Positions 63,059 to 64,000 of a stretch of DNA of 64,000 nucleotides are shown here, one piece after another. How positions within the stretch are numbered: the first letter of the stretch is position 1; every line of letters begins with the position of its first letter. A model generated the notes under the pieces. It made no database searches, was not told where the DNA came from, and saw only the letters and a program-made list of their open reading frames with translations. The stretch is taken from positions 2,562,001-2,626,000 of the forward strand of contig NZ_JAEKFH010000003.1 in the NCBI RefSeq assembly GCF_016650695.1. The letters are read 5' to 3'. Source of the DNA: Pseudomonas sp. TH41 (GTDB taxonomy: Bacteria; Pseudomonadota; Gammaproteobacteria; Pseudomonadales; Pseudomonadaceae). Both the position numbers and the translations under genes were made by a program.

Positions 63059-64000
63059 TTAACCCTGAACCGGAACGCCTTTCAGGTACGGCGCAGGCTC
63101 GGCACCGAGGTTGTTCAGCAGGCGCTCGCTGTACCAATCCACGAAATTCACCACACCAAACTCATAGGTCTTGGAGTAAGGCCCTGGCTGGTACGCAGTG
63201 GAGTTGATGCCGCGCTGATTCTCTTCGGCCAGGCGACGGTCCTCGTTGTTGGTTTCGTCCCACACCTTGCGCATGCGGTCGACGTCGTAATCCACGCCTT
63301 CGACCGCGTCCTTGTGCACGATCCACTTGGTGGAGACCATGGTTTCCTGCGCGCTGATCGGCCACACGGTGAACACAATGATGTGATCGCCCATGCAGTG
63401 GTTCCACGAGTGCGGCAGGTGCAGGATGCGCATTGAGCCCAGGTCCGGGTTCTGGATCCGGCCCATGAGTTTCTTGCAGGCTTGCTTGCCGTCCAGGGTC
63501 ATCGACACGGTGCCCTTGAGCAGCGGCATGCGCACGATGCGGTTACGCAGGCCGAAGCTGGCGTGCGCGTATGGAATCTTCTCGGCTTCCCAGGCAGCGG
63601 CAGAGGCGGCCACGTGGTCCTTGAACGCCTGGTCGGCGCGTGGGTCGGTAACGTCGTCCCATTCCAGCAGGGTTTTCAGCAGTGCCGGGTGCGACGCGTT
63701 GCAGTGGTAGCACTCGCGGTTGTTTTCCAGCACCAGTTTCCAGTTGGCCTGTTCCACCAAGGTGGTTTGCACCGCCACCTTGGTGTTTTCCATGTCGTAC
63801 GGTTCCATGTAATGGCTCAGCGTCGACAGGAAGTCATCAATGGCCGGCGGGTTCTCCGACAGGCTGATGAAGATGTACCCACCGGCGGTCTTCACGTTGA
63901 CCGGTTTGAGGCCGTACTCCTTCATGTCGAAGTCGGCGCCCATTTCGGTGCCGGCGAACAGCAGGCGACCGTCCAGTTCGTACGTCCACTGGTGGTAGTG
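63059..64000 (-). CDS. gbcA: Glycine betaine monooxygenase oxygenase subunit GbcA, N-terminus cut off
   Basis: The frame is open to the right edge; the visible 313 residues start inside the Rieske domain (HYHQWTYELDGRLL is the second CxxH half of the [2Fe-2S] site). The catalytic domain has the mononuclear-iron motif ENNRECYHCNASHPALLKTL and ends LNNLGAEPAPYLKGVPVQG. GbcA with reductase GbcB removes one methyl of glycine betaine, giving dimethylglycine and formaldehyde. The full protein is usually about 430 residues, so about 115 lie outside. It supplies the substrate of DgcA/DgcB, and gbcB is expected beyond the window. Confidence 0.93.
   Translation of the reverse strand, partial: HYHQWTYELDGRLLFAGTEMGADFDMKEYGLKPVNVKTAGGYIFISLSENPPAIDDFLSTLSHYMEPYDMENTKVAVQTTLVEQANWKLVLENNRECYHCNASHPALLKTLLEWDDVTDPRADQAFKDHVAASAAAWEAEKIPYAHASFGLRNRIVRMPLLKGTVSMTLDGKQACKKLMGRIQNPDLGSMRILHLPHSWNHCMGDHIIVFTVWPISAQETMVSTKWIVHKDAVEGVDYDVDRMRKVWDETNNEDRRLAEENQRGINSTAYQPGPYSKTYEFGVVNFVDWYSERLLNNLGAEPAPYLKGVPVQG

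Overview
The window reads as Pseudomonas chromosome, most like the P. fluorescens group. The coding DNA is GC-rich. Gene order matches two blocks I know from Pseudomonas: metK / ArsR-type regulator / tkt / epd / pgk / fba, and the choline-carnitine-betaine catabolic supercluster. Gene gaps are filled with palindromic REP-type repeats of the kind common in this group. There is no rRNA, tRNA, phage, insertion sequence or CRISPR array that I can see. Both ends cut genes: a DMT-family transporter on the left and gbcA on the right.

Layout. 0-5.6 kb: envelope and housekeeping genes (DMT transporter, MAPEG protein, mltA, a small c-type cytochrome, DUF1090, ligB). 5.6-14.6 kb: methyl-cycle and central-carbon block, with metK under a fused ArsR-methyltransferase regulator, then tkt, epd, pgk, two small lipoproteins and fba. 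14.7-30.1 kb: mixed chromosomal genes (PL7 lyase, REC-PAS-GGDEF-EAL protein, YgjP-like peptidase, ElaA, orphan solute-binding protein, FUSC transporter, HI0933-like flavoprotein, dbpA, DHA2 transporter, TldD/TldE-type pair). 30.3-32.4 kb: a lower-GC three-gene operon encoding a clavaminate-synthase-like Fe(II)/2-oxoglutarate oxygenase coupled to AzlC and AzlD, which looks like accessory DNA. 32.6-64 kb: quaternary-amine catabolism.

How the last half works together. BetT and the CbcXWV ABC transporter import choline and betaine, and CaiX is the carnitine-binding protein that probably shares CbcWV. BetA and BetB oxidise choline to glycine betaine under BetI. A gamma-butyrobetaine dioxygenase makes carnitine. 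CdhA, CdhC and CdhB convert carnitine to glycine betaine under CdhR. GbcA (with GbcB presumably outside) demethylates betaine to dimethylglycine. DgcA/DgcB with a dedicated EtfA/EtfB pair take dimethylglycine to sarcosine. SdaB drains serine to pyruvate. GbdR is the likely master activator.

Points most worth a second look: a roughly 182-bp degenerate tandem repeat at 62305-62900 that carries one perfect DnaA box (TTATCCACA) per unit, with four more perfect boxes in the upstream 5 kb; the oxygenase-AzlCD operon; an M19-dipeptidase-like protein in the dgc locus that has lost three of five metal ligands; a substituted Fe-S cysteine in DgcA; a near-perfect palindrome in front of the ArsR-methyltransferase regulator; a sigma-54-like promoter in front of gbdR; and an unassigned plus-strand terminator at 46.3 kb that suggests a small RNA.
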